This document shows, one piece after another, positions 11,060 through 22,075 of a DNA stretch of 64,000 bases (its first letter is position 1; each line of letters begins with the position of its first letter). The stretch covers positions 6,269,658-6,333,657 of the forward strand of contig JAUPSS010000004.1 in assembly GCA_040285825.1 (NCBI GenBank). Direction: 5' to 3'. The notes beneath the pieces are model-generated. The model saw only the letters and a program-made list of their open reading frames with translations. It had not been told where the DNA came from and ran no database searches. The DNA comes from Eukaryota sp. TZLM1-RC. Taxonomy: Eukaryota > Metamonada: BaSk clade. The translations under genes and the position numbers were made by a program.

Positions 11060-12125
11060 TGATCTTATTAATATACGTTTCAGTTGATCAGTCATAGGAC
11101 ATGTCAGTAATCTGTCAAAAATGTCGCATGTTGATAAAAAAATTCTAGACCTAACAACAATTAGGTAAGAGAAGAAACACAAGTGTAAGCAAACAATATT
11201 GAGGGGAAGGGGACTGTATTTTGTAGATCCATACAAATGTAAATGCCATTCATCTGTATTTCCCGAGATAAGAATTAGATCAGGTCTTAACTCAGTCCCA
11301 ATGCAAGGAAAATACACATAATGATTTGCGTGGTAACGTAAATCGGAGTAAACATCATAATACACTCGGAAGTAAGAGGTTAACAAAACTATTTAAAATT
11401 GAATCATGTCTCCAGTTAGGTCTGTTGTGTATTGAAGGGATTTGATAACTTGAACAATTGCATAAAATGTCACACAAGATTGCTGGTCCAGATTGATATT
11501 ATGAGAACCCAGGAGACAAAAGTATAGATCCATCAGGCATTTTCCGATGAATTTTCCATCGATAAAGGTTATCAGCAGTAGGTGATACATTCAAGGAAGA
11601 ACTTATTGTAAACTTAATGATTCTAGGATGTAGATCAATTAACATGCACAACCAATGTTGATCAGCGTTCATTTTTTCGGTGGTAATATAACATTGTTCA
11701 TTCAAGTTTGTACTTTACACTCCATCAATGTGTCGATTCTTCATTGAACTTCATCATTTTTAAATTTGGAAAGTATTTTCTTACGAATTTGGGTATTTGT
11801 CAATCGATTTCTGTCTTCTACCGATAATGAAAATTTCTCCAACTTTTCAATTGAATTAAATTTCCATTTCCTTTTAGATCATTTTTGTTTCAATATTTTA
11901 AATAAAGTTCTCAAATGAGGATGAAAAGTATTTTGCAAAATGTGATATTTCTGAATTTGACATTATACAATAAGATAAGATCAGGAAAGCCAAGACCACC
12001 CTTACATTTGGGTCAATACAAATAATACACATTGGCAGTTCTGGTGACACCTAGCCATGACTTCAGCGTTTTACTCAATGGCGATGCTATGGTGGTTTCA
12101 ATTGACTTTTACATTCTTATTTTGA
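11060..12125 (-). mobile_element. RLE-C: divergent non-LTR retroelement remnant
   Basis: Near 11965-12120 the minus strand encodes an RT-thumb-like stretch: WLGVTRTANVYYLY, a stop, then PKCKGGLGFPDL, the usual GGLG motif after the RT palm. Downstream on the same strand, frames at 11393-11705 continue coding-like sequence. Near 11260-11305 there is ELRPDLILIS, which resembles the first acidic motif (RPD) of restriction-like nucleases in this element class. No copy elsewhere in the window matches closely, so I treat it as a third family. Frameshifts and stops are frequent. Exact ends are unknown. It may include unrelated sequence in the middle. Confidence 0.4.
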
Positions 12126-12368
12126 AACAATATTCGAAACATATTCAAATTCTATGCAGAAGATGAACACCAGCAACACAAATCAATCATGGATTGAGAC
12201 TGGTAAGTTATTTGAGAAAATCAGTGAGGAGACCTGATATTATGGACAATTATTAAACAAACATTGGTTTACTATTTTTTGCCCGGACAGAAATGAAGAA
12301 ATAAGTCTTTATCAAGTATATCTTTGTCATTACATCATACACTTTTCTTTTCGAAGGAAAATGCAGAA

Positions 12369-12440
12369 GCGATTGTAGTATAATGGTAAGTACTCTCCGT
12401 TGTGGCCGGGGTGATCCAGGTTCGATTCCTGGCAATCGCA
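12369..12440 (+). tRNA. tRNA-His (GUG)
   Basis: A 72-nt cloverleaf. The acceptor stem GCGATTG (12369-12375) pairs with CAATCGC (12433-12439), followed by discriminator A. The anticodon stem CTCCG/CGGGG (one T-G pair) encloses the loop TTGTGGC, so the anticodon is GTG (His). The T arm is CCAGG-TTCGATT-CCTGG. There is no intron. The base preceding the acceptor stem is A, so the extra 5' G of mature tRNA-His would be added after transcription, as is usual in eukaryotes. Confidence 0.95.
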
Positions 12441-12575
12441 AATGTACATTTTGAATCTTCCCAAAATCCTCTATTTGAGCTTTTACAATACAATTGAACA
12501 ATTATTGGAACAGTAAAGAAGGTATTCAACAATGGACTCTTGTTTTGTTAAAATATATTTGCTTATTAAAAAACT

Positions 12576-14345
12576 TATAAATCAACATCTAAATAATCCA
12601 TCTCTCCCAAAACAAAACAACTAGATACGACTCTCTCCTAGTGAAATCCAAGAGAAAGCAAAGCATCAGAAACCATCTTCAACATCCCTTTAAAAATAGA
12701 AAACACAATTCTATTTTGCCAAAACAATCTGTTGATATTTCTGTTAGTTCTTTCCTTTGCAATCATTTCAAAATCTACCAAAAAACGTATGGCAGTGGGA
12801 GCAATTGAACCAAATAGGTGAAAAAACAAATGTACACAAATTGTATTTTGCATGCTGTTGGCAGGACAATTTGGACAAAGGTTCATTGTATTTTTTGATT
12901 TTGAAATTTTCAGTTTATTTTGTTAAATGTGCAAGATCAATAAAGAAAATTTTCAGCATTTGAAATAGAATTATGAAATTTAGAATTAGTAAGCCTTTCA
13001 TTTGAGGCATTGCAAGGAGCAACAGACATAACATCCAATAAAATGAAGGTTTCACCTAATCCAGTTAATGAGACATCACCTCTATTATTCTTATGAAAAT
13101 CATCTTCAGCATCAAACAGATTTGACAACAGAGGTTCCAAAAGGATTCATTTGTATGAGACTTACACATACATTATAATTGGTCTCTTACAGCATCATGA
13201 ACCTTGCTTCTAAAACTAATAAAATGTTTACAATTTAACAAATGAGTAATTGTAATTTTTCGAGAACATTTACAAATTAAATTATGAGGCAAATCATCAG
13301 GTTAGATAAAGAAACGAAATCTCATATTCAAACTCCAGGCAGAATCAATTATGAGAGTGCAATAAACTTGAGGAATTGTTGTTACTAAAGCAGAAGATGT
13401 ACTATCACACATATCTTGTAAAAGATTTGCAAAAGCGAAATTTTTTTTCTTGGCCAAGCCAACTCTAACATCAAAATCCAAGCTTTCATCAATCTTTGAT
13501 AATTTTTGTTGAAGATTTTTACAGCAGAACTGCAAATTAAAAAGCAATCGGTTTGGAATTTCTTGAATTGATGGGGGAAAACATTTGGTCCAAATTTGTG
13601 GTAGCAATCTATCCAGTCCACAAGATAACTCATTTAAACATGGACTGCAACTGGGAACTAACAAATGAGAATCTTCAGGAAATCTACGAGCAAATTCATT
13701 AATAAAATTCTTGCCTCCACCCAAAAATGCTGATTGACACAAAATAGAAGATGTTGTTAATCCAATACCACCAAAATTTGCTGCCGAAAATAAGTGATTT
13801 TTCAACATTCCTGGTGCTACATCCAATAAATCAGCAAAAAATTCTGTTCTCAATGAATTACAGGAAGGACAAAAATCTAATGCTATGGAATGAGCAAAAT
13901 ATCTAAAAATGTGGGTTATTCTTCCAATATAGCAAATTTTAAGCGTGACAAATTTGATGTGTTTTGCTAAATCTAAGGAAGAAATTGAATCAAGTTCAAT
14001 TTTCATTTTTTCCAAAATAACTTGTAATTTATTCTGAACTTGAGACACATTTCCTAACCAACAACCAGGAAACTTAAAAGCATCACTACTATAGTTAGTA
14101 AAAGGGACAACAAAATTGTTCATCAGAAAATCCAGAGGAGGAGAGCCAATCAGGAGGCATTTGCTCGCATTAAGATGAAGCCCATTACTTTCATATGAAT
14201 CGGCAATTTTTTGAGCAACCAATTGCAGTAAATCAAATGAACCAATCAGGGATATATCATCCATATAAGCAACTATTTTTAGGGAAGGGTGTTTTTGATT
14301 AATGATATCTAAAGTGTTGTGATTAGCTAAATTGTTGTTGATTCA
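12576..14345 (-). mobile_element. RLE-B retroelement copy, 5'-truncated at the RT active site
   Basis: The best RLE-B RT segment in the window. It starts with KIVAYMDDISLIG at ~14245-14290, so the catalytic YMDD box is intact. A 320-residue open frame (13302-14264) runs through the thumb (FGGIGLTTSSILCQS). After a frame break come the knuckle region and the nuclease (RGDVSLTGLGETFILLDVMS, then the KxxKY-type region). The element ends with the stop at 12576. The fingers and first catalytic Asp are absent: the copy is truncated at about 14345. It is roughly colinear with the copy at 5535-7620, and the end lies 135 nt from the tRNA-His gene. Confidence 0.87.
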
Positions 14346-14639
14346 TAACATACAATTTCACTATTCTGTCATTTTTTGGAATTGCTGATCCAGTTTTGGA
14401 CAATCTTTCAGTCTTTTCTTCTTTTCGGCAAAATTGAACATGATTGTCAGTGACCAAATAATTTGGTATCCATTTCAACGTCATTATACGTAGTGGAAGT
14501 TGATTAATTTGAAAACGTGCTTTTGAATTCCAACTTTCGCATTCTTGAATTTTGATTGAAATTCTACATTTATCAAAACGCACAGTACTAATGGGACCAT
14601 TGAAAGAAGAATTTATCTTCAAAATACTGATTTGCTTGT

Positions 14640-15158
14640 TTTCTTGCCATTGCTTCTCTTATTCGATAAAATAAAAGAAATAATTTATTAATTATAGCAA
14701 ATTCAATCCGCGACTGCCACAAAAGGACATCAAATTTCTTCATTGTTTTTTAAACCAATTTTTGGCAATCATTTAAAGAATTGCCTGCTTTTATTGAATA
14801 CTCTTCCGTTTATTGAAAATACAAAATCAATAAAAACAAGTGGTCTATTTCTATCAGCATTAGCTTCTTCGATATATTTGTCATATTTTCTATGTTTTTC
14901 TTTTGCTTTAAATTCAAGAGGACCTACAGGATTAAGTTTTCTTCTTTGAACCAAAGTGTCGTTTGCAACCTTACAGGAGACAACATCAACTGTAACTTCA
15001 GAGTTAGCAATCCAATCACAGTGAATATCACCTCTTTCATCAGAACCAAACTTGTTTAAATGAAGTGTTTCTCTAACCACAGGCAATCCATTCAGCATTA
15101 AGTCTATTGTAAAATCATTAGCATAATGTTCATGCTTGCCTGTTTGCTTTGAATTCAA
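14640..15158 (-). mobile_element. RLE-A retroelement fragment (nuclease domain)
   Basis: Open frame 14769-15158 on the minus strand encodes the RLE-A nuclease core: DERGDIHCDWIANSE...VDVVSC, then the KAKEKHRKYDK basic motif. Asp-x13-Asp plus Lys fits a PD-(D/E)XK site with Gly in place of Pro. The C-terminal tail continues to ~14640 in another frame. Between this fragment and the RT of the neighbouring copy (14346-14640) is a stretch with a 99-residue frame that I do not recognise. Confidence 0.8.
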
Positions 15159-15410
15159 GCGCTATGTCATAATTCAATCTTCGGTTGTTAATTGAAATGT
15201 CATTTACACCATCACAGCAAACGAAATAAACAATAGCTTCAGAGTAATAAATCCAATAACACTCAAAGTATATCATATCAACAGAAACAAAGATATTCAG
15301 AATGGTTCGTGTAGCAAAGACTCTTTGACACACCAGATTTTTGAGTAATGCACTTGCAAATTCAAACAGTTTCAAAACCAAAACACACAGTGAATCGTTG
15401 TTCAAATTGT
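15150..15410 (-). mobile_element. RLE-A retroelement fragment, strongly diverged
   Basis: The minus-strand frame gives IYYSEAIVYFVCCDGVNDIS and ends IALEFKANRQA. This lines up with the RLE-A nuclease (NSEAIVDFVSCNVANDT...ALDFKAKEKH), but the catalytic Asp positions are changed. It abuts the fragment at 14640-15158 in the same orientation, near 15150, so two nuclease pieces of different age lie in tandem. Confidence 0.65.
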
Positions 15411-16000
15411 CTACCCAGCAGCATAGAAAATACCATTCGTATCTATTTGAATTTCTCTATTTGGTTCATTTGCTCTAACCGCCTTACATTTCTTGAATTG
15501 TTTTTTATATAAAAGGGGACCAAAACTGATAGTGTGCGTTACAATAGAGCTTCTCTGGGGCTAGCTTAAATGGTAGTTTTCCTATTTTCGATGCCATGTC
15601 TATTGACCCTTGTAATTCTTCTAATAAACAATTCATTAATCTTATGTCAATAATACACTGCTGGGCTGGGGGAAAAATTGCTAAATACACGAAACGTATT
15701 TGTTTTGTCAATCAAAATTCTCATGCCTAATATAAATTGCGTCCCTTTTTTTTCATCACTCAGGCTGCTGTGGCATTCCTTGAATATTTCAGTGTAGTTG
15801 TAAAGGAAAGAACTAGAAGAATTTTCATTTGTGTTTACTGGCAAAACAGGGTTGTATTTTCAATTTATATGGGAATGGTGAAATTGAATTCTGACTCACT
15901 TTCTTTTTTTGGTCAGATTGGAGAATCTTTAGTAATTAACTCTTTTGATGTGGGAGATGCAGGTTTTGAGGATGTGGAGCTTTAGTTGTGTATTCGATAT
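15411..16000 (+). mobile_element. RLE-B-like retroelement 3' fragments
   Basis: Pieces in different frames match the nuclease region seen in the copy at 33085-34200: RYNRASLGLA near 15540, ONSHA-type sequence near 15715, and an 82-residue frame (15737-15985) with VVVKERTRRIF and VYWQNRVVFSIYMGMVK that ends in a normal element stop. About 100 nt at the start (15411-15510) matches the same region of the other RLE-B subfamily, which suggests nested or joined copies. Confidence 0.7.
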
Positions 16001-16260
16001 TTTATAACCCCCGACGTAGGTAGTCTGAGTCAACCTAGATCGCTGACTGGTCGGCCAACCTATTGGAGATTTGTTGATTCGGAGTTTTGATATAATTGCT
16101 TAAGGCGGATTTCGGTCGGTTGGTCAGAGCTATTCCGACAGATCGGATTTTTAGCACTTACCCTAACAATAACAATAACAAAAACATTTTAACACGTGCG
16201 TCCCCAATTATTTCTAGATTGTGACGTGAATGATGCAATGGCCTCATTGAAAATTCAAAA
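16001..16260. other. Non-coding stretch with GC-richer segment and AACAAT microsatellite
   Basis: The 3' flank of the preceding element. 16010-16150 is noticeably richer in G and C than its surroundings (repeated GGTCGG and CCAACC strings). It is followed at about 16160-16190 by CCCTAACAATAACAATAAC, a short AACAAT repeat. No gene is recognised. It may be the element's untranslated tail or an unrelated short repeat. Confidence 0.4.
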
Positions 16261-16299
16261 TACTAAATGTTTTCCTACAGAATTATGTTCTTCAAGATT

Positions 16300-16530
16300 A
16301 ATTTTTTAGCGAAGTCAATCGGTGGTGTTCGTCCCATTGCAATTGGTGGAGTGATCTCTCGTCTGTTATCCACACTGGGTTTCAATCGTATCAAGAAAAG
16401 TGCTAAAGAGTTTCCTGGTGCTTTTCAGGTTGGTAAAGGAATTTATGATGGAATGAATGCTGCTGCTCTTGGTGTTGATTTATTTATGAATTTATCAAAA
16501 GAAAATGTTAAAGCTGTAACTCCATTTTGA
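16300..16530 (+). mobile_element. Retroelement RT fingers fragment
   Basis: The frame encodes GGVRPIAIGGVISRLLSTLG, then a conserved-looking helix and VDLFMNLSKENVKA. This matches the RPIA...R fingers motif of the RT found in the copies at 5611 and 50535. It stops before the first catalytic Asp. The piece is cut at both ends and lies 190 nt upstream of the next host gene. Confidence 0.75.
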
Positions 16531-16720
16531 ATAACATTTCAGAGTTTTATAACAAACGAGTTGCTATTCGAGTGAATAGCGAAAATCTCTCGTCATTCAA
16601 TTGATGGGTTATTTAGTAGGGGTATTTGGTTGAGTTTTGAAATGTGTTTGCTTTGGCTTTCTCCCAATCAACAGAGGTTCTTCTTACCCCGTTCTTGTTT
16701 ATTTTTAAACTCATTAAACA

Positions 16721-17452
16721 ATGGCCACTATACGACCTCCTTCTACGCGCCTTTCTAGCAACAGTCCAAGACCACTTAGATCTTTTCGCCTCCCGTCTTC
16801 TAGATCATCCACTTCTGATAGGCTCCCAGCAGTGAGCAGCAGATCTGCTGCATCGTCTGCTAGAACTTTATCTTCCCTCGACTGTTTTTGTGACACATCC
16901 AGAAGTACCGATTCCAACGAAAACAAGTCGAGAGAAGCTACTAATCGTGTGTACTCCAAAGCTACTTTAGAACGTCAGCGCAAGAAAACTTCTCTACTTT
17001 CACAGTTGGAACGCAAAAAAAACCTGTACAATGAACATCAACGTAAGAACGTCTCAACATGGCGAAAAAGGACAAGGAACTCTCCTTTTCTGATAAATCT
17101 TGTTGCTGATACTGAGAGAATTGACGAGGAAAGCAGAGTTGCCACTAAAACCACAGAAATTAAAAGAAAGCAAAAAGAGGCTAACCTTCAGGCTGTCAAA
17201 GATTTACTATTACAACAGACTCTTACAGAAACAGTTGAGCATGATTTCAATGCTAAACAAAGGTTTCATGAAGTTGCTTGTAGCAAGCTGAAACCTGTAC
17301 CAGTAACCACGGCAGTGACTCCACCTAAAACAGATGATGGGAATAAGTTATTAAAGAGTGAGCTCATTAATCAAAGCAAAGAGTTGTCCACAGCTAGGGT
17401 CTATGGGGATGCTTATCTTGCTTCAAGGTTTAAAGAATTGGATAGTTTTTAA
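16721..17452 (+). CDS. Hypothetical basic, helix-rich protein (243 aa)
   Basis: I do not recognise this protein. It starts at the ATG at 16721, in the context AAACAATGG. The first ~60 residues are rich in Ser, Arg and Pro and look disordered. Residues ~75-195 are rich in Lys, Arg, Glu and Gln and probably helical, with short coiled-coil potential. The end, GDAYLASRFKELDSF, is more ordered. There is no signal peptide or membrane segment. It is a plausible small cytoskeletal or flagellar protein by composition only. Codon use and the continuous frame support a real gene. The element fragment just upstream limits its promoter to about 190 nt. Confidence 0.7.
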   Translation: MATIRPPSTRLSSNSPRPLRSFRLPSSRSSTSDRLPAVSSRSAASSARTLSSLDCFCDTSRSTDSNENKSREATNRVYSKATLERQRKKTSLLSQLERKKNLYNEHQRKNVSTWRKRTRNSPFLINLVADTERIDEESRVATKTTEIKRKQKEANLQAVKDLLLQQTLTETVEHDFNAKQRFHEVACSKLKPVPVTTAVTPPKTDDGNKLLKSELINQSKELSTARVYGDAYLASRFKELDSF

Positions 17453-17992
17453 GTTTTTGTAATGGTAGACTATTTGTATTTGTATAGAATTGAGGGATTA
17501 AACGGTGGCTTATTTTGTTTTTAGTTTTTTAACATGTTTAATCTAGGTTTAATAAGAAGATATACTACCAAGTCTAGTGGAAAATACACTAATTTATTTG
17601 ACTTTTGTCTAATTATTAATTTTATTTTTCTATGAATTTGGTTTGTCATTATAAACATTCTTATTGTACTTTACTTCTGTTTTTCATCTGTTGAATTGTT
17701 TTCAAACATGACTAAAACTACAGGTACTTAAATTGATAGATTCTGAGCAAACTAATGGTGGTCTTGATTCGTTTGGTCTTGACATTATTCAGAATTAATC
17801 AGACCTATTAAGAAAAGGAATTGGATTCTCTCTTCTTAAGTTTAGAGGCGGATATATAAGTAAATTTCCACAATCTACTTAGTCAAGCATAGAACCTGAA
17901 CAATTGTTTCAAAAAACAAGGAGAAGAAACTTTTCAATTTGTGTTTGAAATTGAGAGAACTCTCGTGGTAAACAAAAAATGCAAAAGAAAGT
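17453..17992. other. Intergenic, AT-rich, no gene recognised
   Basis: The stretch lies between the convergent 3' ends of the 243-aa gene and peptidase T. A short coding-like run near 17720-17870 (LIDSEQTNGGLDSFGLDIIQ, then a stop) could be an old remnant, but I cannot place it in a family. Confidence 0.4.
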
Positions 17993-19387
17993 TTATGTAC
18001 AAGTCACATCATCTATTTCCAGAGTCCCTTCCAGAACAACTTCATGCTTCTTCAAACTACATGTCCTAAACTTATTTATAATCCTCAAAACCACCTCTGC
18101 TGATTTACCAAGTGTATCAGCTGGAATATACTCTAATCTAGAGTGGAAAAGATGGCCTCCTGTAAAAAGATTCGGACATAACACCCCATTTTCGGTCAAC
18201 CTGGAACCATCTGTCCCCCCTCTTATGGGAACAACTTCACAATCAAGTCCAGATTCAGAGATACTGTCTTTGGCAAATTCAATAAGTTCTTGTGCTTTAG
18301 AGAAATGTTTCACCATATTGGCATATTGATGAGTAAACGCTACATCTACAGATAACCCTGGTTTTGAAGATTCAAAATGTGTAGCTAGTGAAGTCAAAAT
18401 ACCACGAACCCTTTCGTTTTCTGCTTCACTAAAGCTCCTAATAATCATCTTTACCACACTTTCTTCACAATTCCCCTCTACTTCAGTCACATACACAAAC
18501 CCTTCTCGTCCACTGGACTGATCAGGAGAGAGAATATTGCTAGAAGAATAGATCTGAGAGACGTACCGTGAAGCCTCCAAAATTGAATTCACCATCTTAT
18601 TCTTTGCTATACTGGGATGTACAACTCTTCCCTTGAACGTGACACTCGCTCTCCATGCATCAAAACACTCATACTCCATCGTTCCTTCCCTCGCCCCGTC
18701 TACTGTGAAGGCAAAGTCGTGGAGGAGGGAATACTTTAGGTGGTCCGTACCTTTACCAATTTCTTCATCACATGTAAAAACAAACTGAATAAGACCATGT
18801 GGCAGGTCGTATTTCTTGATAGCAGCTAATACCGCCATTAGTGAAGCAACACCAGCCTTATCGTCAGCACCTAGGAGAGAGTTTCCAGAGGCAGTAATGA
18901 TGTCTCGCCCTATGTAACGGTGAAGGTCGGGATCAAGGAAGAGATTGAGATTACCAGAATCGGCTTCACCAAGGGAAGTTCTAAAAGAGTGATGCTTGGG
19001 GGCAAGGACAAGGGAGTCGTTCTTGGAGAAAAAAATGGGCTCTCCATCATAATTCTTGTGGATGACAGGGGTGACATTGTCACCAGGAGCTTCAGGGGAT
19101 GTATCGAGGTGAGCTAGGAACGAGACACTGGAAGTGGATGCGGTTTCGGAAGTGGCAGGGATAGTGCAATAGAGGGTACTAGAATCATCGAGGATGAGAT
19201 AATCTTCGGAATATCCCAGATCAAGTATTTCTTGATAAATAAACCTAGCTAGCTCTGTCTGTCCGGCAGAAGAAGGAACTGTATGAGAAAGTTCGTCAGC
19301 AGTTGTATCGAATGTAACATAGTGTAGAAACTTCTGGAGGGCAGTTTTCTGCAGAAACGAGCGAAGATCTGAGGAGACGTGCAGCAT
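17993..19387 (-). CDS. pepT: Peptidase T (tripeptide aminopeptidase, M20B)
   Basis: A zinc-dependent cytosolic enzyme that removes the N-terminal residue from tripeptides. The full 464-residue family length is present. Diagnostic motifs appear in order: SFLAHLDTSPEAPGDNV with the first metal His and Asp, LLGADDKAG with the bridging Asp, FTCDEEIGKG with the general-base and metal Glu, the dimerisation-domain motif VHPSIAKNKMVN, and RGGTDGSRL...TGGHLFHSRLE near the end. The start is the ATG at 19387; a TTG two codons upstream is not needed. PepT is mainly bacterial, with scattered copies in anaerobic protists, so an old transfer from bacteria is plausible. The gene shows no base-composition break here. 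It is followed 241 nt upstream by the DXO-like gene in the same orientation. Confidence 0.95.
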   Translation of the reverse strand: MLHVSSDLRSFLQKTALQKFLHYVTFDTTADELSHTVPSSAGQTELARFIYQEILDLGYSEDYLILDDSSTLYCTIPATSETASTSSVSFLAHLDTSPEAPGDNVTPVIHKNYDGEPIFFSKNDSLVLAPKHHSFRTSLGEADSGNLNLFLDPDLHRYIGRDIITASGNSLLGADDKAGVASLMAVLAAIKKYDLPHGLIQFVFTCDEEIGKGTDHLKYSLLHDFAFTVDGAREGTMEYECFDAWRASVTFKGRVVHPSIAKNKMVNSILEASRYVSQIYSSSNILSPDQSSGREGFVYVTEVEGNCEESVVKMIIRSFSEAENERVRGILTSLATHFESSKPGLSVDVAFTHQYANMVKHFSKAQELIEFAKDSISESGLDCEVVPIRGGTDGSRLTENGVLCPNLFTGGHLFHSRLEYIPADTLGKSAEVVLRIINKFRTCSLKKHEVVLEGTLEIDDVTCT

Positions 19388-19628
19388 TGGCAATCTACAG
19401 TCAAAATATAAATGTTCGAATTTTAAAGAATAATTCTTATGTTCAATTCAAACTTAGATAATCTCTTGTGTAAATAGTATTTACCCATTTTCAGTTTTGA
19501 ATTTTGAATATTCAGCTCAGAGGTGTCCTGAATTTATATTTTACACTACGTCAACAACGGATAATACAGAACTAAACAAACTATTTTGATCTAGACTACG
19601 CATTTTACGAGTGAAACTTTCCTACAGC

Positions 19629-20642
19629 CTACTTCACAGAAGAAACATACTGATCTACATACCCTACAAACTCCCACCCTTCTTCAGAAAAATCCTCATC
19701 AATTACCAATTCAAACTTACTGCTGACATGAATGTGGTAAAGCTTATCGGGTGCACAATGATCAAGAAGCTTGTGTAAAACAAAAGCTCCACAACCGAAC
19801 AACTTCCGTGAATCCCATGATAACACCTTGTTAAAGCTTGAAGTTGAGGGTAATCCGAAATTAACCGCCTTGTAGTGGTCTAGGTTATGTAGTTGTGCAT
19901 CCACATAAGTTCCATTTAAATGTTCAATTTCCAAAACTTTACCAACTCCACCCAACGTACTCTGTAACCAAGTCTTCATGGCTTTCTCTCCCCTAGTGTA
20001 TGTGCTGCGTTTGCTGCTACTCTGCTGTGACTTAATCTCTATTGGTTCTCCCTTTGACGACCTACAATCTGTTTCACAAGCCAAAAGAATCTTTATCTCT
20101 TTGGAGTTCCCTTTATTAAGAGATAAAGTTGTTTCCATAATCCGAACAATGGGGTTTTCTAGTATATCTTCACCCAACAAGACCTGTTCAACTTTTCTAC
20201 CAATAAAAATGGATTTTTTGTGTATTTCATTCTTTGGAGGAGGAGAATTATCTATCATTCCTAAAAATAAAGTTGAATTTCTTTTAATTGCAAAAAAACA
20301 AAAATATTGATCTGGGAGATAATTGAGCATACATAAACGTGAAATAGTATTGCGAAAACTGATGACATCATAGTGGTGAAAATTCTGTTGTGAAGCTTGT
20401 AGTGCTTCTAGAATCGATGGTTTAGCTTGAGTAGGTTGAGACGGCAATTTGGCTGATGAGTAACCATCTAGAAAGCTGATACCAGGAGATGGCAGTGTAT
20501 AGCAAGGTAAGTCAACATCATCAAGTTCAACAGACACATTGTCCCTGACTCTGTATGATAAAAGCCATTTAGGGCGACTGAGTGTACCAGTGTGGTGGAA
20601 GCGAGATGGCGTTTGAATAGGATAACATGCTGAATGTGACAT
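19629..20642 (-). CDS. DXO/Rai1-family decapping exonuclease
   Basis: DXO/Rai1 enzymes remove incomplete or non-canonical RNA 5' caps and often degrade the RNA 5'-3'. All the family's motifs can be placed: Arg97 in YDVISFRNTI, Glu152 in GRKVE, Glu190-x-Asp192 in ACETDC, Glu202-x-Lys204 in EIKS, and Gln227 in TWLQSTLGG. These correspond to the metal-binding and cap-contacting residues of the known structures. At 337 residues, the length fits the family. The first ~100 residues are less conserved. An intact active site predicts activity; whether it acts in the nucleus, as Rai1 with Rat1/Xrn2, or in the cytoplasm cannot be read. It starts at the ATG at 20642. Confidence 0.88.
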   Translation of the reverse strand: MSHSACYPIQTPSRFHHTGTLSRPKWLLSYRVRDNVSVELDDVDLPCYTLPSPGISFLDGYSSAKLPSQPTQAKPSILEALQASQQNFHHYDVISFRNTISRLCMLNYLPDQYFCFFAIKRNSTLFLGMIDNSPPPKNEIHKKSIFIGRKVEQVLLGEDILENPIVRIMETTLSLNKGNSKEIKILLACETDCRSSKGEPIEIKSQQSSSKRSTYTRGEKAMKTWLQSTLGGVGKVLEIEHLNGTYVDAQLHNLDHYKAVNFGLPSTSSFNKVLSWDSRKLFGCGAFVLHKLLDHCAPDKLYHIHVSSKFELVIDEDFSEEGWEFVGYVDQYVSSVK

Positions 20643-20744
20643 TAAGGTTTATTTCCAACTAACTCCCAATTCATTTAGTCCACTTTATAGTTTAATGTTT
20701 TTTGTTGCAAATTTAATTGAATAATATAGAATTACTGGGATGTA

Positions 20745-22075
20745 AAATGTTCCAAACACTATCACTAGGCCTTTGGCTCAGAAGATTAACGAATTACGTG
20801 CAAAAATGTTGTCACATTTACTGGGATGTAAAATGTTCCAAATTCCTGATCATGCTTTTCTTAGTCCACATTAAGGCGGTTTAAGTTTTGAACAAAGGCT
20901 TATATTTTTACTTCATATGCTTTTATTGGTGGATGCAATTTTTGAGTTTTCTGAAAGATTTGCCGATTGGGAAGATTCATTAATGACAACGCAAAGTTCC
21001 ACTGTTTTTGCATTAAATGAAGAAATTTCAAAAATTGATGTACGAAAATGGAGTCGATGCTTTCCCCAATCATTCAATGACAATATTCCGGAAAAGCATT
21101 TTTTAAATTTAAAATACACCCTTCGAACATTACAAAAACGATTGACTGGAATGTATGAAAATGATCTTTATAATAATATATGCAGCTTGGCTGTTTTAAA
21201 ATAACATCTTCACTCATTGTTATTGGAAAAGGGTCTTTGTGAAAGCAAGTCATCAGATTATTCACTGTTTGTAAGCATTGTACCACGAAGATTTGGACTG
21301 TGTGCTTCTGATGAAGCGTTTGTAACAAAAATGAGATTATATTTGAATATCCCCATTAATCAATTATAATCAAAAGAAAAATGTATTTGTTCGAATTCAC
21401 CTCAGCTCATTTTACGTCATGCTCTGAATTGTTCGAAATTGATAACTTATCGTTCTTTATTACATGATGCTGTTAGAGACACTGCTTTCAATATGGCACG
21501 AACTGTAAGAATTTCGTGTATCAAAGAGCCTCTGCTGAAGGAAACACTGTCATTGAATAATTTTGGTTCTGATGATAGAGGTGATGTATACTGTGATTGG
21601 ATTGACAACTTTGAAGCTGTTATTGACTTTGTCTCATGCAATGTTGCACATGACACTTTGGTTTACAGAAAAACTTAATCCTGAAGGTGCTCTTGATTTT
21701 AAAGCAAAAGAAAAACATAGAAAATATGACAAAGATATCGAAGAAGCTAATGCTGATAGAAATACACCACTTGTTTTTATTGCTTTTCCATTTTCGATAA
21801 ATGGATTATCAGATGAAGCAGAATTTTTTTTGAATGACTTCCAAAAAATGGTTGAAGAAAAAACAATGAAAAGATTTGATATCCCTTCATGGCGCTCTCG
21901 GATTCTATTCGCAATTATCAAAAGATTACCTCGGTATTTCAATCGAATAAGAGAAGCTTTAGCTAGACAGCAAGCAGATCAAGATTTTGTAGAAGAAATC
22001 CTGGTTCAATGATATTCGCCCCATCCGTTATGAATTAATTTTTTTAAGTGTGTATAATCAATAAATATAATAGAG
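20745..22075 (+). mobile_element. RLE-A retroelement copy, 5'-truncated
   Basis: It begins in the RT thumb (RPLAQKINELRAKMLSHLLG) and runs through the knuckle (KCICSNSPQLILRHALNC), the nuclease (SDDRGDVYCDWIDNFEAVIDFVSC...KAKEKHRKYDK) and the family-specific end ARQQADQDFVEEILVQ with a stop at 22012. A few stops and frame breaks interrupt it. The 3' tail contains CAATAAATATAATAG. It is colinear with the plus-strand copy at 62753-64000. Confidence 0.88.

Noticed and set aside
16160-16170. CCCTAA as telomeric or subtelomeric repeat
   Set aside because: A single occurrence at the start of an AACAAT microsatellite; no array.
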